Below are positions 28,310-37,363 of a stretch of 64,000 nucleotides of DNA, piece by piece. This DNA is from Nosocomiicoccus ampullae (GTDB taxonomy: Bacteria > Bacillota > Bacilli > Staphylococcales > Salinicoccaceae), in the NCBI RefSeq assembly GCF_001696685.1, contig NZ_MBFG01000005.1:33916-97915 (forward strand), read 5' to 3'. A program made the translations under genes and the position numbers. A model generated the notes under the pieces. The model had not been told where the DNA came from. It saw only the letters and a list, made by a program, of their open reading frames with translations, and ran no database searches. The stretch's first letter is position 1; each line of letters opens with the position of its first letter.

Positions 28310-30055
28310 ATGGCAAATAATAAAGTTATCGTTGTCGGGGGTGGACTTGCAGGTCTAATGGCAACGATAAAAGCAGCAGAAAGCGGCGCACAAATTGATC
28401 TATTTTCAATTGTTCCAGTTAAACGTTCACACTCTGTATGTGCACAAGGTGGAATTAACGGTGCCGTAAATACAAAAGGTGAGGGAGATTCACCTTATAA
28501 ACACTTTGATGATACGGTGTACGGTGGAGACTTTTTAGCCAACCAACCACCGGTTAAGGCAATGACTGAAGCAGCACCAAAAATTATTCACTTACTCGAC
28601 CGTATGGGCGTTATGTTTAGTCGTACGCCAGAAGGTTTACTCGACTTCCGTCGTTTCGGTGGAACGTTATATCACCGTACGGCATTCGCAGGTGCAACGA
28701 CTGGTCAACAGTTATTATACGCACTTGATGAGCAAGTAAGAAAATATGAAGTTGAAGGTTTAGTAACAAAATACGAAGGTTTTGAATTTTTAGGCATCGT
28801 TAAAGATGCTGAAGGTCGTGCACGTGGTATTACAGCGCAAGACATCAAAACGGGTGAAATTCGTTCGTTCGGTGCTGATGCGGTTATTATGGCTACAGGT
28901 GGACCTGGTATTATCTTTGGTAAATCGACAAACTCAATGATTAACACTGGATCAGCAGCGTCAATCGTGTACCAACAAGGTGCAGTATACGCAAACGGTG
29001 AATTTATCCAGATTCACCCAACCGCAATTCCTGGTGACGACAAATTACGTCTTATGAGTGAGTCAGCGCGTGGTGAAGGTGGACGTGTTTGGACATACAA
29101 AGATGGTAAGCCTTGGTATTTCTTAGAAGAGAAATATCCAAACTATGGAAACCTTGTACCAAGAGATATCGCGACGCGTGAAATCTTTGATGTATGTGTA
29201 AATCAAAAGTTAGGTATTAACGGAGAAAACATGGTTTACTTAGACCTTTCGCATAAAGATCCACACGAGTTAGATGTTAAACTCGGTGGAATTATCGAAA
29301 TCTATGAGAAATTTACTGGAGACGATCCACGTAAAGTTCCAATGAAAATCTTCCCAGCAGTACACTATTCAATGGGTGGATTATATGTAGATTACGATCA
29401 AATGACAAACATCCCTGGTCTATTCGCAGCAGGTGAGTGTGATTACTCACAACACGGTGCAAACAGACTTGGTGCAAACTCATTATTATCAGCAATTTAC
29501 GGTGGTATGGTTGCTGGACCTAATGCGATCGACTATGTGAACTCTTTAGAAACGACTTACGAAGAGTTAGATAGTGCAATTTTTGATGAAGCAGTAAAAG
29601 TCGAAGAAAATCGCTGGGAAAACATTCTTAACATGAAGGGTGAAGAGAACGCATATCAATTACACCGTGAACTTGGTGAATTAATGACAAACAACGTAAC
29701 AGTTGTTAGAGAAAACGCAAAATTAGTTGAAACTGATAAAGAAATCGTTAAATTAATGGAAAGATATCATAACATTAATATGGACGATACGAAGCAGTGG
29801 AGTAACCAAGCTGCATTCTTCACAAGACAATTATGGAACATGTTAGTGTTAGCACGAGTAATTACAATCGGTGCCTTAAACCGTAATGAATCTCGTGGTG
29901 CACACTACAAACCAGAATTCCCTGACCGTAACGATGAAGAATGGTTAAAAACTACAAAAGCGTATTATGAAGGGCCAACGGAAGCACCACGTTTTGAATA
30001 CGAAGACGTTGATGTAAGCCTAATCCCACCACGCGTACGTGACTATACTAAGTAA
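28310..30055 (+). CDS. sdhA: Succinate dehydrogenase flavoprotein subunit
   Basis: SdhA oxidises succinate with covalently bound FAD. The 581-residue protein has the dinucleotide-binding VVGGGLAGLMA, the KRSHSVCAQGGINGA segment with the flavinylation His, the catalytic ESARGEGGRVW region, and HGANRLGANSLLSAI. ATG 28310 follows AAGGAG at the right distance. The operon order C-A-B and a 13-bp gap to sdhC match Bacillus and Staphylococcus. Confidence 0.98.
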   Translation: MANNKVIVVGGGLAGLMATIKAAESGAQIDLFSIVPVKRSHSVCAQGGINGAVNTKGEGDSPYKHFDDTVYGGDFLANQPPVKAMTEAAPKIIHLLDRMGVMFSRTPEGLLDFRRFGGTLYHRTAFAGATTGQQLLYALDEQVRKYEVEGLVTKYEGFEFLGIVKDAEGRARGITAQDIKTGEIRSFGADAVIMATGGPGIIFGKSTNSMINTGSAASIVYQQGAVYANGEFIQIHPTAIPGDDKLRLMSESARGEGGRVWTYKDGKPWYFLEEKYPNYGNLVPRDIATREIFDVCVNQKLGINGENMVYLDLSHKDPHELDVKLGGIIEIYEKFTGDDPRKVPMKIFPAVHYSMGGLYVDYDQMTNIPGLFAAGECDYSQHGANRLGANSLLSAIYGGMVAGPNAIDYVNSLETTYEELDSAIFDEAVKVEENRWENILNMKGEENAYQLHRELGELMTNNVTVVRENAKLVETDKEIVKLMERYHNINMDDTKQWSNQAAFFTRQLWNMLVLARVITIGALNRNESRGAHYKPEFPDRNDEEWLKTTKAYYEGPTEAPRFEYEDVDVSLIPPRVRDYTK

Positions 30056-30073
30056 TCTGAGAGGAGTATTAAA

Positions 30074-30835
30074 ATGGCAGAAACAATTAAATTAAAAATC
30101 AAACGCCAAGAAAACCCAGAATCACAAAGCTACTGGGAAGACTTTGAAATTCCTTACAGACCAAATATGAACGTCATCAGTGCGCTTATGGAGATTCAAA
30201 GAAACCCTGTCAATGCTAAAGGAGAAAAAACAACACCAGTCACTTGGGACATGAGTTGTTTAGAAGAAGTTTGTGGTGCGTGTTCAATGGTTATTAACGG
30301 AAACGCACGCCAATCATGTACTGCGCTAATTGACCAGTACACTCAACCAATCACGTTAGAACCGATGAGCACATTCCCAGTCGTTAGAGATTTACAAATT
30401 GACCGCTCACGTATGTTCGATAGCTTAAAACGTGTAAAAGCATGGGTACCAATCGATGGTACATACGATCTTGGTGCAGGTCCTCGTATGCCTGAAAAAC
30501 AACGTCAAGTTGCATATGAACTTTCTAAATGTATGACTTGTGGTGTATGTTTAGAAGTGTGTCCAAACGTAAACGACAAATCTGACTTTATCGGTGCAGC
30601 ACCGATTTCACAAGTTCGTCTATTTAACTTACATCCAACAGGACGAATGAACAAAGACGAAAGATTAGATGCGTTAATGGGCAAAGGTGGAGTATCTGAA
30701 TGTGGTATGGCACAAAACTGTGTTAAAGCATGTCCAAAAGGTATTCCATTAACAACGTCTATCGCATCTATGCAAAGAGAAACGACATTCCATATGTTTA
30801 AATCATTCTTTGGTAGTGACCATGAAGTAGAATAA
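30074..30835 (+). CDS. sdhB: Succinate dehydrogenase iron-sulfur subunit
   Basis: SdhB carries electrons from FAD to menaquinone through three iron-sulfur clusters. The 253-residue protein has the [2Fe-2S] ligands (CLEEVCGACSM ... SCTAL) and the ferredoxin-type clusters (CMTCGVCLEVCPN and CGMAQNCVKACPKG). It is 18 bp after sdhA and the operon ends in a terminator 5 bp later. Confidence 0.98.
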   Translation: MAETIKLKIKRQENPESQSYWEDFEIPYRPNMNVISALMEIQRNPVNAKGEKTTPVTWDMSCLEEVCGACSMVINGNARQSCTALIDQYTQPITLEPMSTFPVVRDLQIDRSRMFDSLKRVKAWVPIDGTYDLGAGPRMPEKQRQVAYELSKCMTCGVCLEVCPNVNDKSDFIGAAPISQVRLFNLHPTGRMNKDERLDALMGKGGVSECGMAQNCVKACPKGIPLTTSIASMQRETTFHMFKSFFGSDHEVE

Positions 30836-30840
30836 TATAC

Positions 30841-30870
30841 AAAAAGATGTGTTTCGACACATCTTTTTTT
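30841..30870 (+). terminator. Intrinsic terminator after sdhB
   Basis: AAAGATGTGT/ACACATCTTT with TTCG loop and a T-run. Confidence 0.93.
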
Positions 30871-30926
30871 ATTTCAATTTTTAATTCATGTATAATATAG
30901 CCATATAGGTTAAGGTGGGGATAAGT

Positions 30927-31370
30927 ATGCCTTTAAATATGAATAGTGCATCGATTGAAAAATCATTGAGGCATTTATCGGTGCAAGTAAGGCTGTATGG
31001 TCGTGAAATATTAAAAGAATATAAATTATCAAAAATTCAATTTATCGCACTACAATGGGTGAGTGATTCTAATGGTCAAACGATCGGAGAGGTCGCTAAA
31101 AAGTTAGATCTTGCTTATTCGACAACGACAGATATTATAGACAAACTCGAATGTAGTGGTTTTGTACGTAGAGAGCGTGGTCATAAAGATAAACGTGTCG
31201 TTCTCGTAAAAATCGAACAAAAAGGTACGGAACTATTGTCTCAAGTTATTAAAAAGCGCGTACAGTTCATCGATGAAATTACGTGTGATTTTACTGAAGA
31301 TGAGAAAGAAATGTTATCCACTTTGCTTAAACGAATGATTAAAAAAAGTGAGTCGATGTCATATGAATAA
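30927..31370 (+). CDS. MarR-family transcriptional regulator (YsmB-like)
   Basis: A 147-residue winged-helix regulator. The DNA-binding core reads QTIGEVAKKLDLAYSTTTDIIDKLECSGFVRRERGHKDKRVVLVKI, shown here only in part: recognition helix AYSTTTDIIDKLE and wing RERGHKDKRVVLV. ATG 30927 follows AAGGTGGGG with 6 bases spacing; the GTG at 30915 is part of that ribosome-binding site. It is directly before murI, overlapping it, as ysmB precedes racE in Bacillus. Ligand and targets are unknown. A TATAAT at 30891-30896 is its likely -10. Confidence 0.92.
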   Translation: MPLNMNSASIEKSLRHLSVQVRLYGREILKEYKLSKIQFIALQWVSDSNGQTIGEVAKKLDLAYSTTTDIIDKLECSGFVRRERGHKDKRVVLVKIEQKGTELLSQVIKKRVQFIDEITCDFTEDEKEMLSTLLKRMIKKSESMSYE

Positions 31371-32163
31371 TAAGGCAATCGGCGTCATGGATTCTGGAGT
31401 CGGTGGTTTAACAGTTGTAAAAGAACTCGTACGACAACTACCGAGAGAAAAAATCGTATATTTTGGGGATAGTTTAAGATGTCCGTATGGTGAGCGCTCG
31501 AAAGAAGAGGTATTATCGTTCACGAAAGAAATTTATAATTTTTTAAATCGTAAAGATATAAAGCTGTTTATCATTGCTTGTAACACAGCGACTGCTCTCG
31601 CTATTTCTGAAATTAGAAAGATGATAGATATCCCAGTCATCGGTGTTATTAAACCGGGATCAAGACGTGCATTACAAATTTCAGACAATGATAATATTCT
31701 CGTCTTATCTACGCGAGGTACGATGCTTTCACATAAATATAAGTCGACGATACAAAAGATTAATAAATCAGCAATCGTCACAGAGCATGCGTGTCCAGAT
31801 TTTGTACCACTTATCGAAGCATTTAATTATAAAAATGCTGATATACGAGATAATGTAATTCAGGAGACGTTAAAGAGCGTTAAAGACACAAATGCAGATA
31901 CAGTAATTCTCGGGTGCACTCATTATCCGTTAATCAAACAGGCGATTGATGATTATTTTTCAAATGAAAAGCATATCGTCGACTCTGGATTAGAGACTGC
32001 GAGAGACGTCAGTACGTTACTAGAGTTTAAAGAGCTACTCAGTTCAAAAGACGATGAGATCATACACGAGATTTACGTTCACGGTGACCATAATCAATTC
32101 GAAGATATTTTAAACGAATGGATGCCGAATTTTAAATATACGATTCAATCAGTAAAATTATAG
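31363..32163 (+). CDS. murI: Glutamate racemase
   Basis: MurI makes D-glutamate for peptidoglycan. The 266-residue protein has the N-terminal GVMDSGVGGLTVVKEL, the first catalytic Cys in IACNTATA and the second in LGCTHYPL. ATG 31363 lies 8 bases inside the end of the marR gene and gives the standard MNNKAIGV start; GTG 31348 is a less likely alternative. rdgB and a phosphodiesterase gene follow within 10 bp each, so marR-murI-rdgB-yfcE looks like one operon. Confidence 0.96.
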   Translation: MNNKAIGVMDSGVGGLTVVKELVRQLPREKIVYFGDSLRCPYGERSKEEVLSFTKEIYNFLNRKDIKLFIIACNTATALAISEIRKMIDIPVIGVIKPGSRRALQISDNDNILVLSTRGTMLSHKYKSTIQKINKSAIVTEHACPDFVPLIEAFNYKNADIRDNVIQETLKSVKDTNADTVILGCTHYPLIKQAIDDYFSNEKHIVDSGLETARDVSTLLEFKELLSSKDDEIIHEIYVHGDHNQFEDILNEWMPNFKYTIQSVKL

Positions 32164-32172
32164 GAGTATTTT

Positions 32173-32763
32173 ATGAGTAAAATAGTAATTGCAAGTGGTA
32201 ATAAAGGTAAAATTAATGATTTCAAATCAATTTTTAAACAGTTCGAAGTCGTTGGAATTCAATCTATTTTAGAAGATTTTGATCCTGTAGAAGATGGTGA
32301 AACGTTTAAAGATAATGCTTTAATAAAAGCATTAGAAGGTGCAAAACGTACGAATCTACCTGTAATCAGTGACGATTCAGGATTATCAGTAGAAGCGTTA
32401 GAAGGTGCTCCAGGAGTAAGATCTGCACGTTTTGCTGGAGATGACGCGACAGATCAAGAAAATAACAAAAAGTTATTACAATTAATGAAAGGTGAAGAAA
32501 ACAGATCCGCATACTTTACTTCTGTTATTGCGGTCGCATTTCCGGATGGAACAGCGTATACGTATGAGGGCGTTGTATTCGGTGAAATATTAGAAGCACC
32601 AGTTGGAACTAATGGATTTGGATACGACCCGCTCTTTCAAACGTTAGATGGTAAAAAGTTTGGCGAGCTATCGATAGATGAAAAATCTGAGATTTCCCAT
32701 CGAAAACGTGCCATCGACAAGTTATTAGAAGATGAAAACTTATTTAATAGACTTCAAAGTTAG
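32173..32763 (+). CDS. rdgB: dITP/XTP pyrophosphatase (RdgB/HAM1 family)
   Basis: This enzyme hydrolyses ITP, dITP and XTP and keeps damaged purines out of nucleic acids. The 196-residue protein has the N-terminal IASGNKGKINDF substrate motif, DDSGLSVEALEGAPGVRSAR-type core (seen in pieces SDDSGLSVEAL and PGVRSARFAG) and GFGYDPLF. It is 9 bp after murI and 8 bp before the phosphodiesterase gene, the same order as in Staphylococcus. Confidence 0.97.
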   Translation: MSKIVIASGNKGKINDFKSIFKQFEVVGIQSILEDFDPVEDGETFKDNALIKALEGAKRTNLPVISDDSGLSVEALEGAPGVRSARFAGDDATDQENNKKLLQLMKGEENRSAYFTSVIAVAFPDGTAYTYEGVVFGEILEAPVGTNGFGYDPLFQTLDGKKFGELSIDEKSEISHRKRAIDKLLEDENLFNRLQS

Positions 32764-32771
32764 GTGAAATA

Positions 32772-33251
32772 ATGAAAGTATTAATCGTCAGTGATAACCA
32801 TAGAGAAAAGACAATGATTGAAAAATTGCCTAAAGAAATAGATGCTGATCTATACATCCATCTCGGTGATAGCGAACTATCATCAGAAGATGCTCTACTC
32901 GAACCGTATGAGTATGTTAAAGGAAATACGGATTATGATACGAGTTTTAGAACTGAACAATTATATGACGGACTTATTTATTTTACACACGGTCATTTAT
33001 ACCACGTAAATCGTGATCGAAATTTACTCGCTTCAAAAGCGAAAGCACTCGGTGCAATTTATGCGTTATATGGTCATACGCATATCGCTAAAGTAGAAAA
33101 AATTAATGACGTTTACTGTATAAACCCAGGATCAATATCCGCTTCTAGAAGTTCTGAGCCAGAAACATATGCAGTATTAGACACTGAAGAGAAAATCATA
33201 ACGTTTTATAAAAGAGACGGAGAAGTGTTAAAACAAGTCGAACTCGAGTGA
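32772..33251 (+). CDS. YfcE/MJ0936-family metallophosphoesterase
   Basis: A 159-residue calcineurin-like phosphodiesterase. Metal-binding motifs are VSDNH, HLGDSE, KGNTDYD, THGH and YGHTHIA. The first is SDNH where the family often has SDTHG, a common variant. The substrate is unknown. It is the last gene of the murI operon and corresponds to Bacillus ysnB. Confidence 0.92.
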   Translation: MKVLIVSDNHREKTMIEKLPKEIDADLYIHLGDSELSSEDALLEPYEYVKGNTDYDTSFRTEQLYDGLIYFTHGHLYHVNRDRNLLASKAKALGAIYALYGHTHIAKVEKINDVYCINPGSISASRSSEPETYAVLDTEEKIITFYKRDGEVLKQVELE

Positions 33252-33285
33252 ATCAATGAAACACGTATAATTATAAAAAAACATG

Positions 33286-33315
33286 TTGACATTTAGACGT
33301 GGCATTTACTATAAT
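33286..33315 (+). promoter_or_regulatory. Consensus promoter of tRNA-Arg
   Basis: Perfect TTGACA (33286-33291) and TATAAT (33310-33315) with an 18-bp spacer, 21 bp before the tRNA. Confidence 0.92.
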
Positions 33316-33336
33316 GGTTATTGTGTTCATTGATAG

Positions 33337-33410
33337 GTCCCGGTAGCTCAGCTGGATAGAGCAATGGCCTTCTAAGCCATCGGTCGGGGGTTCGAATCCC
33401 TCCCGGGACG
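33337..33410 (+). tRNA. tRNA-Arg (anticodon TCT)
   Basis: All four arms pair: acceptor GTCCCGG/CCGGGAC with discriminator G, D-stem GCTC/GAGC, anticodon stem ATGGC/GCCAT with loop CTTCTAA (anticodon TCT, reads AGA/AGG), and T-arm GGGGG-TTCGAAT-CCCTC. The length is 74 bases. CCA is not encoded. It is a single-gene unit with its own promoter and terminator. Confidence 0.98.
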
Positions 33411-33415
33411 TAATT

Positions 33416-33449
33416 AAAGCCTGTAACTTCAAAGTTACAGGCTTTTTTA
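33416..33449 (+). terminator. Intrinsic terminator after tRNA-Arg
   Basis: AAGCCTGTAACTT/AAGTTACAGGCTT long stem followed by a T-run. Confidence 0.93.
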
Positions 33450-33553
33450 TTTTCTTAAATACCTTTATTTATACTTCATGAAAGATTACTTTACTGATTA
33501 TGTTGGGTATACGATATACACGTATTAAAAAAGTATATAAAGGAGTTTAACGT

Positions 33554-33763
33554 ATGGATAAAAATCATATTATTTTATTGATTAACGAAGATTTAGTCAG
33601 TATGGATGAAGAATTTAGAGATGAACCTTATGACATTTATTATCAACCGAATGAAGGGCAAATTTATATGTCTGTAAGTGGTATGGAATACGACGGTTAC
33701 GATAAAGAGGCGTATATAATTGCTAAAATTGAAAATCAAGAAGTTGTGAATTGGTATATTTAA
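33554..33763 (+). CDS. Small acidic hypothetical protein
   Basis: A 69-residue acidic soluble protein (DKNHIILLINEDLVSMDEEF ... SGMEYDGYDKEAYIIAKIEN). AAAGGAG lies 6-7 bases before the ATG. I do not recognise the family. It is flanked by the tRNA terminator on the left and by a bidirectional terminator on the right, so it is probably its own transcription unit. Confidence 0.75.
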   Translation: MDKNHIILLINEDLVSMDEEFRDEPYDIYYQPNEGQIYMSVSGMEYDGYDKEAYIIAKIENQEVVNWYI

Positions 33764-33790
33764 AAAGCACCCATAATATTGGGTGCTTTA
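33764..33790. terminator. Bidirectional terminator between the small hypothetical gene and queT
   Basis: AAAGCACCCA/TGGGTGCTTT with loop TAATAT; A-rich on one side and T-rich on the other, placed between convergent genes. Confidence 0.88.
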
Positions 33791-33799
33791 CTGCTTATA

Positions 33800-34258
33800 T
33801 TAATCTACTAATTTTAGTCTTTCTTTTAGAGCATTAAATATGACTGCACCAATCATACCAACGATTAATGTCGATATGAATATCGCGATGACTGATGGCC
33901 AATATGGTATCCCTAATACAGATTTCAGCATGAGTGATACGATAAGCCCACATACAACTGCGTATTGTACGACGTTTATCCATAAGTTTTTAATAAAGTA
34001 ACTAATTGTATACGAAACGACCGCACATCCTACTCCGACAAGAACGTCGATATACCCGAGTGGTGAAAAGAAGTTTGCAACTGTTACACCTACGATCATT
34101 CCAGGTATAAATTTTCGGTTTATAAACGGAAGAATAGCGAGCATTTCTGACACGCGGACTTGTATCATTCCGTGACCGATGGGGTTAATTGTCGTTAAGA
34201 CGACATACAAAGCGGCGATACATGCATTAATTGCAAGATCCTTTGAAGTAAATTTCAT
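33800..34258 (-). CDS. queT: QueT-type queuosine precursor transporter (ECF S component)
   Basis: A 152-residue membrane protein with about five or six helices. The N-terminal KFTSKDLAINACIAALYVVL, the IQVRVSEMLAILPF segment and GMIVGVTVANFFSPLG are those of the QueT family, substrate-binding subunits of energy-coupling factor transporters for queuosine precursors. A preQ1 riboswitch lies directly before it, which independently supports the substrate. The energising ECF module is expected elsewhere in the genome. Confidence 0.92.
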   Translation of the reverse strand: MKFTSKDLAINACIAALYVVLTTINPIGHGMIQVRVSEMLAILPFINRKFIPGMIVGVTVANFFSPLGYIDVLVGVGCAVVSYTISYFIKNLWINVVQYAVVCGLIVSLMLKSVLGIPYWPSVIAIFISTLIVGMIGAVIFNALKERLKLVD

Positions 34259-34265
34259 TGTAATT

Positions 34266-34303
34266 CTCCTTAGTTTTTTATACAGGGAAGTTTTCGAACC
34301 TGT
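34266..34303 (-). promoter_or_regulatory. PreQ1-I riboswitch controlling queT
   Basis: On the minus strand the leader reads ACAGG-TTCGAAAACTTC-CCTGT, then ATAAAAAACTAAGGAG. This is the class I preQ1 aptamer: a 5-bp stem P1, a loop with the ligand-binding C, and an A-rich tail that forms a pseudoknot. The tail runs into the Shine-Dalgarno (GGAG at 34266-34269), so ligand binding should block translation of queT. Confidence 0.88.
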
Positions 34304-34314
34304 TTCAATGTGAA

Positions 34315-34323
34315 ATTATAGCA
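34315..34323 (-). promoter_or_regulatory. Extended -10 promoter of queT
   Basis: On the minus strand TGCTATAAT, with TATAAT at 34315-34320, just upstream of the riboswitch. It is divergent to the Nudix gene promoter about 30 bp away. Confidence 0.68.
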
Positions 34324-34346
34324 AAACACATTAAAAATTACTATAG

Positions 34347-34352
34347 TATAAT
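34347..34352 (+). promoter_or_regulatory. Probable -10 of the Nudix gene
   Basis: Perfect TATAAT 30 bp before the start of the gene at 34382. The -35 region is AT-rich with no clear match. Confidence 0.5.
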
Positions 34353-34381
34353 GAAGACAGTAAAAGATTAGGAGTATATAG

Positions 34382-34993
34382 ATGAGTAAATTTGATGAAA
34401 TGATTTTAGTAGTAAATAGAAAAGATTTATTTAATGATGAAGCACATGCGTTTAACGGTTTTTTAAGTCAATCTGATGCACGTTTTAATGAAATCACGAA
34501 GACGTTAGATGACTATGAAATTAAACGCCGTGGAGATATGGAAGAAGACGAGTCGTATAAACAACTCGTATCATATACGATTGTTGAAAGTGAAGATGAA
34601 ACGCTCGTTTATAAACGTTTAACAGGTGGCGGTGAATCTCGTCTACATGGACTTCATTCAATCGGTGTCGGTGGACATATGAATGATATTGAATCTGAAG
34701 AAAACATTAAAGAAAAAATGTTTGAAAACGCAGCGCGTGAACTACAAGAAGAAATTGGCTTAGAAAAGAAAGACTTAAACGCGTTTGAACTAATCGGTTT
34801 AATTAACGATGATACAAACGAAGTCGGACGTGTCCATATTGGACTCGTATTTAAAGTAAATGTCGACAAAGAAAAAGTATTTACGAATGAAGAAGACACG
34901 CTACAACTTATATGGTCAAAAAGAGAAGAGTTAAAAGAGTTAGGAAACTACGAAACGTGGAGTGAACTCATCATTCGTGATTTATATGAATAA
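34382..34993 (+). CDS. Nudix-family phosphohydrolase (predicted phosphoesterase)
   Basis: A 203-residue protein. The Nudix box is visible as GGHMND ... ENAARELQEEIGLE near residues 100-128, with the REx2EE metal-binding core intact. The N-terminus (MSKFDEMILVVNRKDLF) and overall length fit the Firmicutes Nudix group annotated as predicted phosphoesterases. The substrate is unknown. It overlaps the next gene by 8 bases. Confidence 0.87.
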   Translation: MSKFDEMILVVNRKDLFNDEAHAFNGFLSQSDARFNEITKTLDDYEIKRRGDMEEDESYKQLVSYTIVESEDETLVYKRLTGGGESRLHGLHSIGVGGHMNDIESEENIKEKMFENAARELQEEIGLEKKDLNAFELIGLINDDTNEVGRVHIGLVFKVNVDKEKVFTNEEDTLQLIWSKREELKELGNYETWSELIIRDLYE

Positions 34994-35981
34994 CTTAACG
35001 TCACACCCACGGTTTATTAAAAAAATCGAACGTGATTTAAAAGCACTCTATCACAATAACGATTTTGATTTTTTTATAGATAGATTTGCTGAATATAACA
35101 CGTTAATAGAACATACAAATATCACTTTAGTCGAAATGTATTATGATGTGTTAATTCAAAAAAACGAATATGAAATGATATATAAATACGCTCAGCAGTG
35201 TTTTCAAACGAAAGAAGTGTCACGCGATGAAGCAGAAGTTCATCTGAACATGATCCTTCAAGCGTTATTCAATTTAAAGTTATATGAAGAATTACTCGAA
35301 TGGTCAAATATCGTTACTGTGACAGGTAAAGAGAGTGGGATGGCAGCCTCACTTATACAATTTGCGACACATTGCAAACATTATGCGACAGAAGAGTTAA
35401 AGAAAAGAAATACGATGACGCAACCAAATGAAAATAATGATGAAGTGTTTAATACGATAGATATTGATATAGATGAGTATTTAAACGCCGAAAATCCGAC
35501 ACTTGTCATCGCTGCGGTTGAGCATTTAATCGATTTAAAAGATGAGTCATATGGTGATGATGTTTATAAATTACTTCAATCGGAAAGAGATATGAGTGTA
35601 GCATCACTCATGGTCATTTATTTAAAAGAAATAGAGTATGACGGTGTCATTCATCTAGAAAAATTTGGTGAAACGTTTGATGCACATATTAGTGAATTTA
35701 AACAATTTGAGAAATCTGCAAAAGTCGAACCGACGATTCGTTGGATCGTCGAAGACGGTCAGCTTCGCTTTGACCACGAGGAACGCATACAACAAGCGAT
35801 TGAAATATTTTTAAACATTAGCTTACTATGGTATCCTCTTAAAGTGCCGTTCACACCTAAAGAACTAGCAAAAGGGTTTATATCGTATACAAAAATGTTA
35901 AATAACGAATTACCCATGCATTCGTTTAATGGTTTTGTGGCGGATTGGATACTAAAAATTGAAAAAGAAATTCATAAGTAG
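34986..35981 (+). CDS. TPR-like helical protein of unknown function
   Basis: A 331-residue, mostly helical soluble protein without membrane segments. Helical repeats (LIEHTNITLVEMYYDVLIQK, EAEVHLNMILQALFNLKLYE) suggest a tetratricopeptide-like fold. Position just before tig is that of Bacillus ysoA, also a TPR-type protein. The ATG at 34986 overlaps the Nudix gene stop and has only a weak ribosome-binding site, so translational coupling is likely. Function unknown. Confidence 0.75.
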   Translation: MNNLTSHPRFIKKIERDLKALYHNNDFDFFIDRFAEYNTLIEHTNITLVEMYYDVLIQKNEYEMIYKYAQQCFQTKEVSRDEAEVHLNMILQALFNLKLYEELLEWSNIVTVTGKESGMAASLIQFATHCKHYATEELKKRNTMTQPNENNDEVFNTIDIDIDEYLNAENPTLVIAAVEHLIDLKDESYGDDVYKLLQSERDMSVASLMVIYLKEIEYDGVIHLEKFGETFDAHISEFKQFEKSAKVEPTIRWIVEDGQLRFDHEERIQQAIEIFLNISLLWYPLKVPFTPKELAKGFISYTKMLNNELPMHSFNGFVADWILKIEKEIHK

Positions 35982-36008
35982 TCGATACTTTTATTGAAAA
36001 ATCGATTA

Positions 36009-36017
36009 TGTTACAAT
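36009..36017 (+). promoter_or_regulatory. Extended -10 promoter of tig
   Basis: TGTTACAAT (TG at 36009, TACAAT 36012-36017) about 41 bp before the start codon. Confidence 0.6.
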
Positions 36018-36058
36018 GAATAGGTTAATTAAAATGTAAAATAACGGAGGAAATGATT

Positions 36059-37351
36059 ATGTCTCAAACACAAACTTGGGAAAAGAAAGAAGGAAACGTA
36101 GGTACATTAACAATTACAGTACCTTCTGAAGATTTTGACAAAGCTTTAGACCAAGCATTCAACAAAGTAAAAAAAGATATTCAAGTACCTGGATTTAGAA
36201 AAGGTAAAATTCCTCGTCAAATGTTCGAAAAACGCTTTGGCGTTGAATCATTATATCAAGACGCTTTAGATATCGTTTTACCAGGCGCTTATAGCAAAGC
36301 GATTGATGAAACAGGTATTAAACCAGTCGATCAACCGAGCGTTGATGTTAAAGAAATTGAAAAAGGCAAAGATTTAGTACTTGAATTAGAAGTGACTGTA
36401 GAGCCAGAAGTAGAGCTTGGTGAATACAAAGGACTTGAAGGTAAAGAAATCGATGCCGAAGTATCTGAAGACGATGTAAACGAACAAATCGAAGCGTTAC
36501 TCGGTCAATATGCTGAGCTTGTCGTTAAAGAAGGCGAAGTTGCTGAAGGTGACGTTGCAAACATCGACTTCAAAGGCTTCGTTGATGGAGAAGCATTCGA
36601 AGGCGGAGAAATGGAAGGACACGACCTTGAAATCGGGAGTGGTACATTCATTCCTGGATTTGAAGATCAGTTAATCGGTCTTAAAGCTGGAGAAGAAAAA
36701 GACGTAGAAGTTACTTTCCCAGAAGAGTATCAAGCAGAAGAACTTCAAGGTAAAGACGCAACGTTTAAAGTAAAATTAAACGAAGTAAAAGAAAAAGAAG
36801 CAAAAGAACTCACTGACGAATTTGTTAAAGAAGAATTAGAAGGTTTTGAAGGCGTTGAAACAGCTGACGAAGTTAAAAAACAAATCGAAGAAGACTTAAA
36901 GAACTTTAAAGAACAAGAAAGAGATTATGAATTAAGAGAATCTCTCGTTGTTCAAGCAGCTGAAAATGCGAAAATGGAAATTCCTGAAGCAATGGTTGAA
37001 AGTGAACAACAAAGAATGCTTCAAGAATACGAACAACGTCTTGCTCAACAAGGGTTAAACTTAGAGTTGTTCGAGCAAATCTCTGGTCAAACGAAAGAAG
37101 ACTTACTCGAGCAAATGAAAGACGACGCGTTTAAACGTGTACGTACTGGTATAACTTTACAAGCAATTGCACAAGCTGAAAACATTGAAGCGACTGAAGA
37201 AGATGTCGATAACGAATTACAAAAGTTAGCAGACCAATTCCAAATGGCAAAAGACGACATCAAAAAAGTACTCGGTGATTTATCTGTCATTGAAAATGAT
37301 ATTAAAAACCAAAAAGCAATTGATTTCTTAGTAGATAACAGAAAACAATAA
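36059..37351 (+). CDS. tig: Trigger factor
   Basis: Ribosome-bound chaperone of 430 residues. The N-terminal ribosome-binding domain has the signature VPGFRKGKIPRQMFEKRFG. The FKBP-like peptidyl-prolyl isomerase domain spans about residues 160-245 (GDVANIDFKGFVDGEAFEGG, in part), and the C-terminal chaperone arms follow. ATG 36059 is 8 bases after GGAGG; the ATG at 36053 is only 2 bases from it. The gene has its own promoter and terminator and is followed by clpX, as in Bacillus. Confidence 0.97.
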   Translation: MSQTQTWEKKEGNVGTLTITVPSEDFDKALDQAFNKVKKDIQVPGFRKGKIPRQMFEKRFGVESLYQDALDIVLPGAYSKAIDETGIKPVDQPSVDVKEIEKGKDLVLELEVTVEPEVELGEYKGLEGKEIDAEVSEDDVNEQIEALLGQYAELVVKEGEVAEGDVANIDFKGFVDGEAFEGGEMEGHDLEIGSGTFIPGFEDQLIGLKAGEEKDVEVTFPEEYQAEELQGKDATFKVKLNEVKEKEAKELTDEFVKEELEGFEGVETADEVKKQIEEDLKNFKEQERDYELRESLVVQAAENAKMEIPEAMVESEQQRMLQEYEQRLAQQGLNLELFEQISGQTKEDLLEQMKDDAFKRVRTGITLQAIAQAENIEATEEDVDNELQKLADQFQMAKDDIKKVLGDLSVIENDIKNQKAIDFLVDNRKQ

Positions 37352-37363
37352 AATCAAGAAAAG

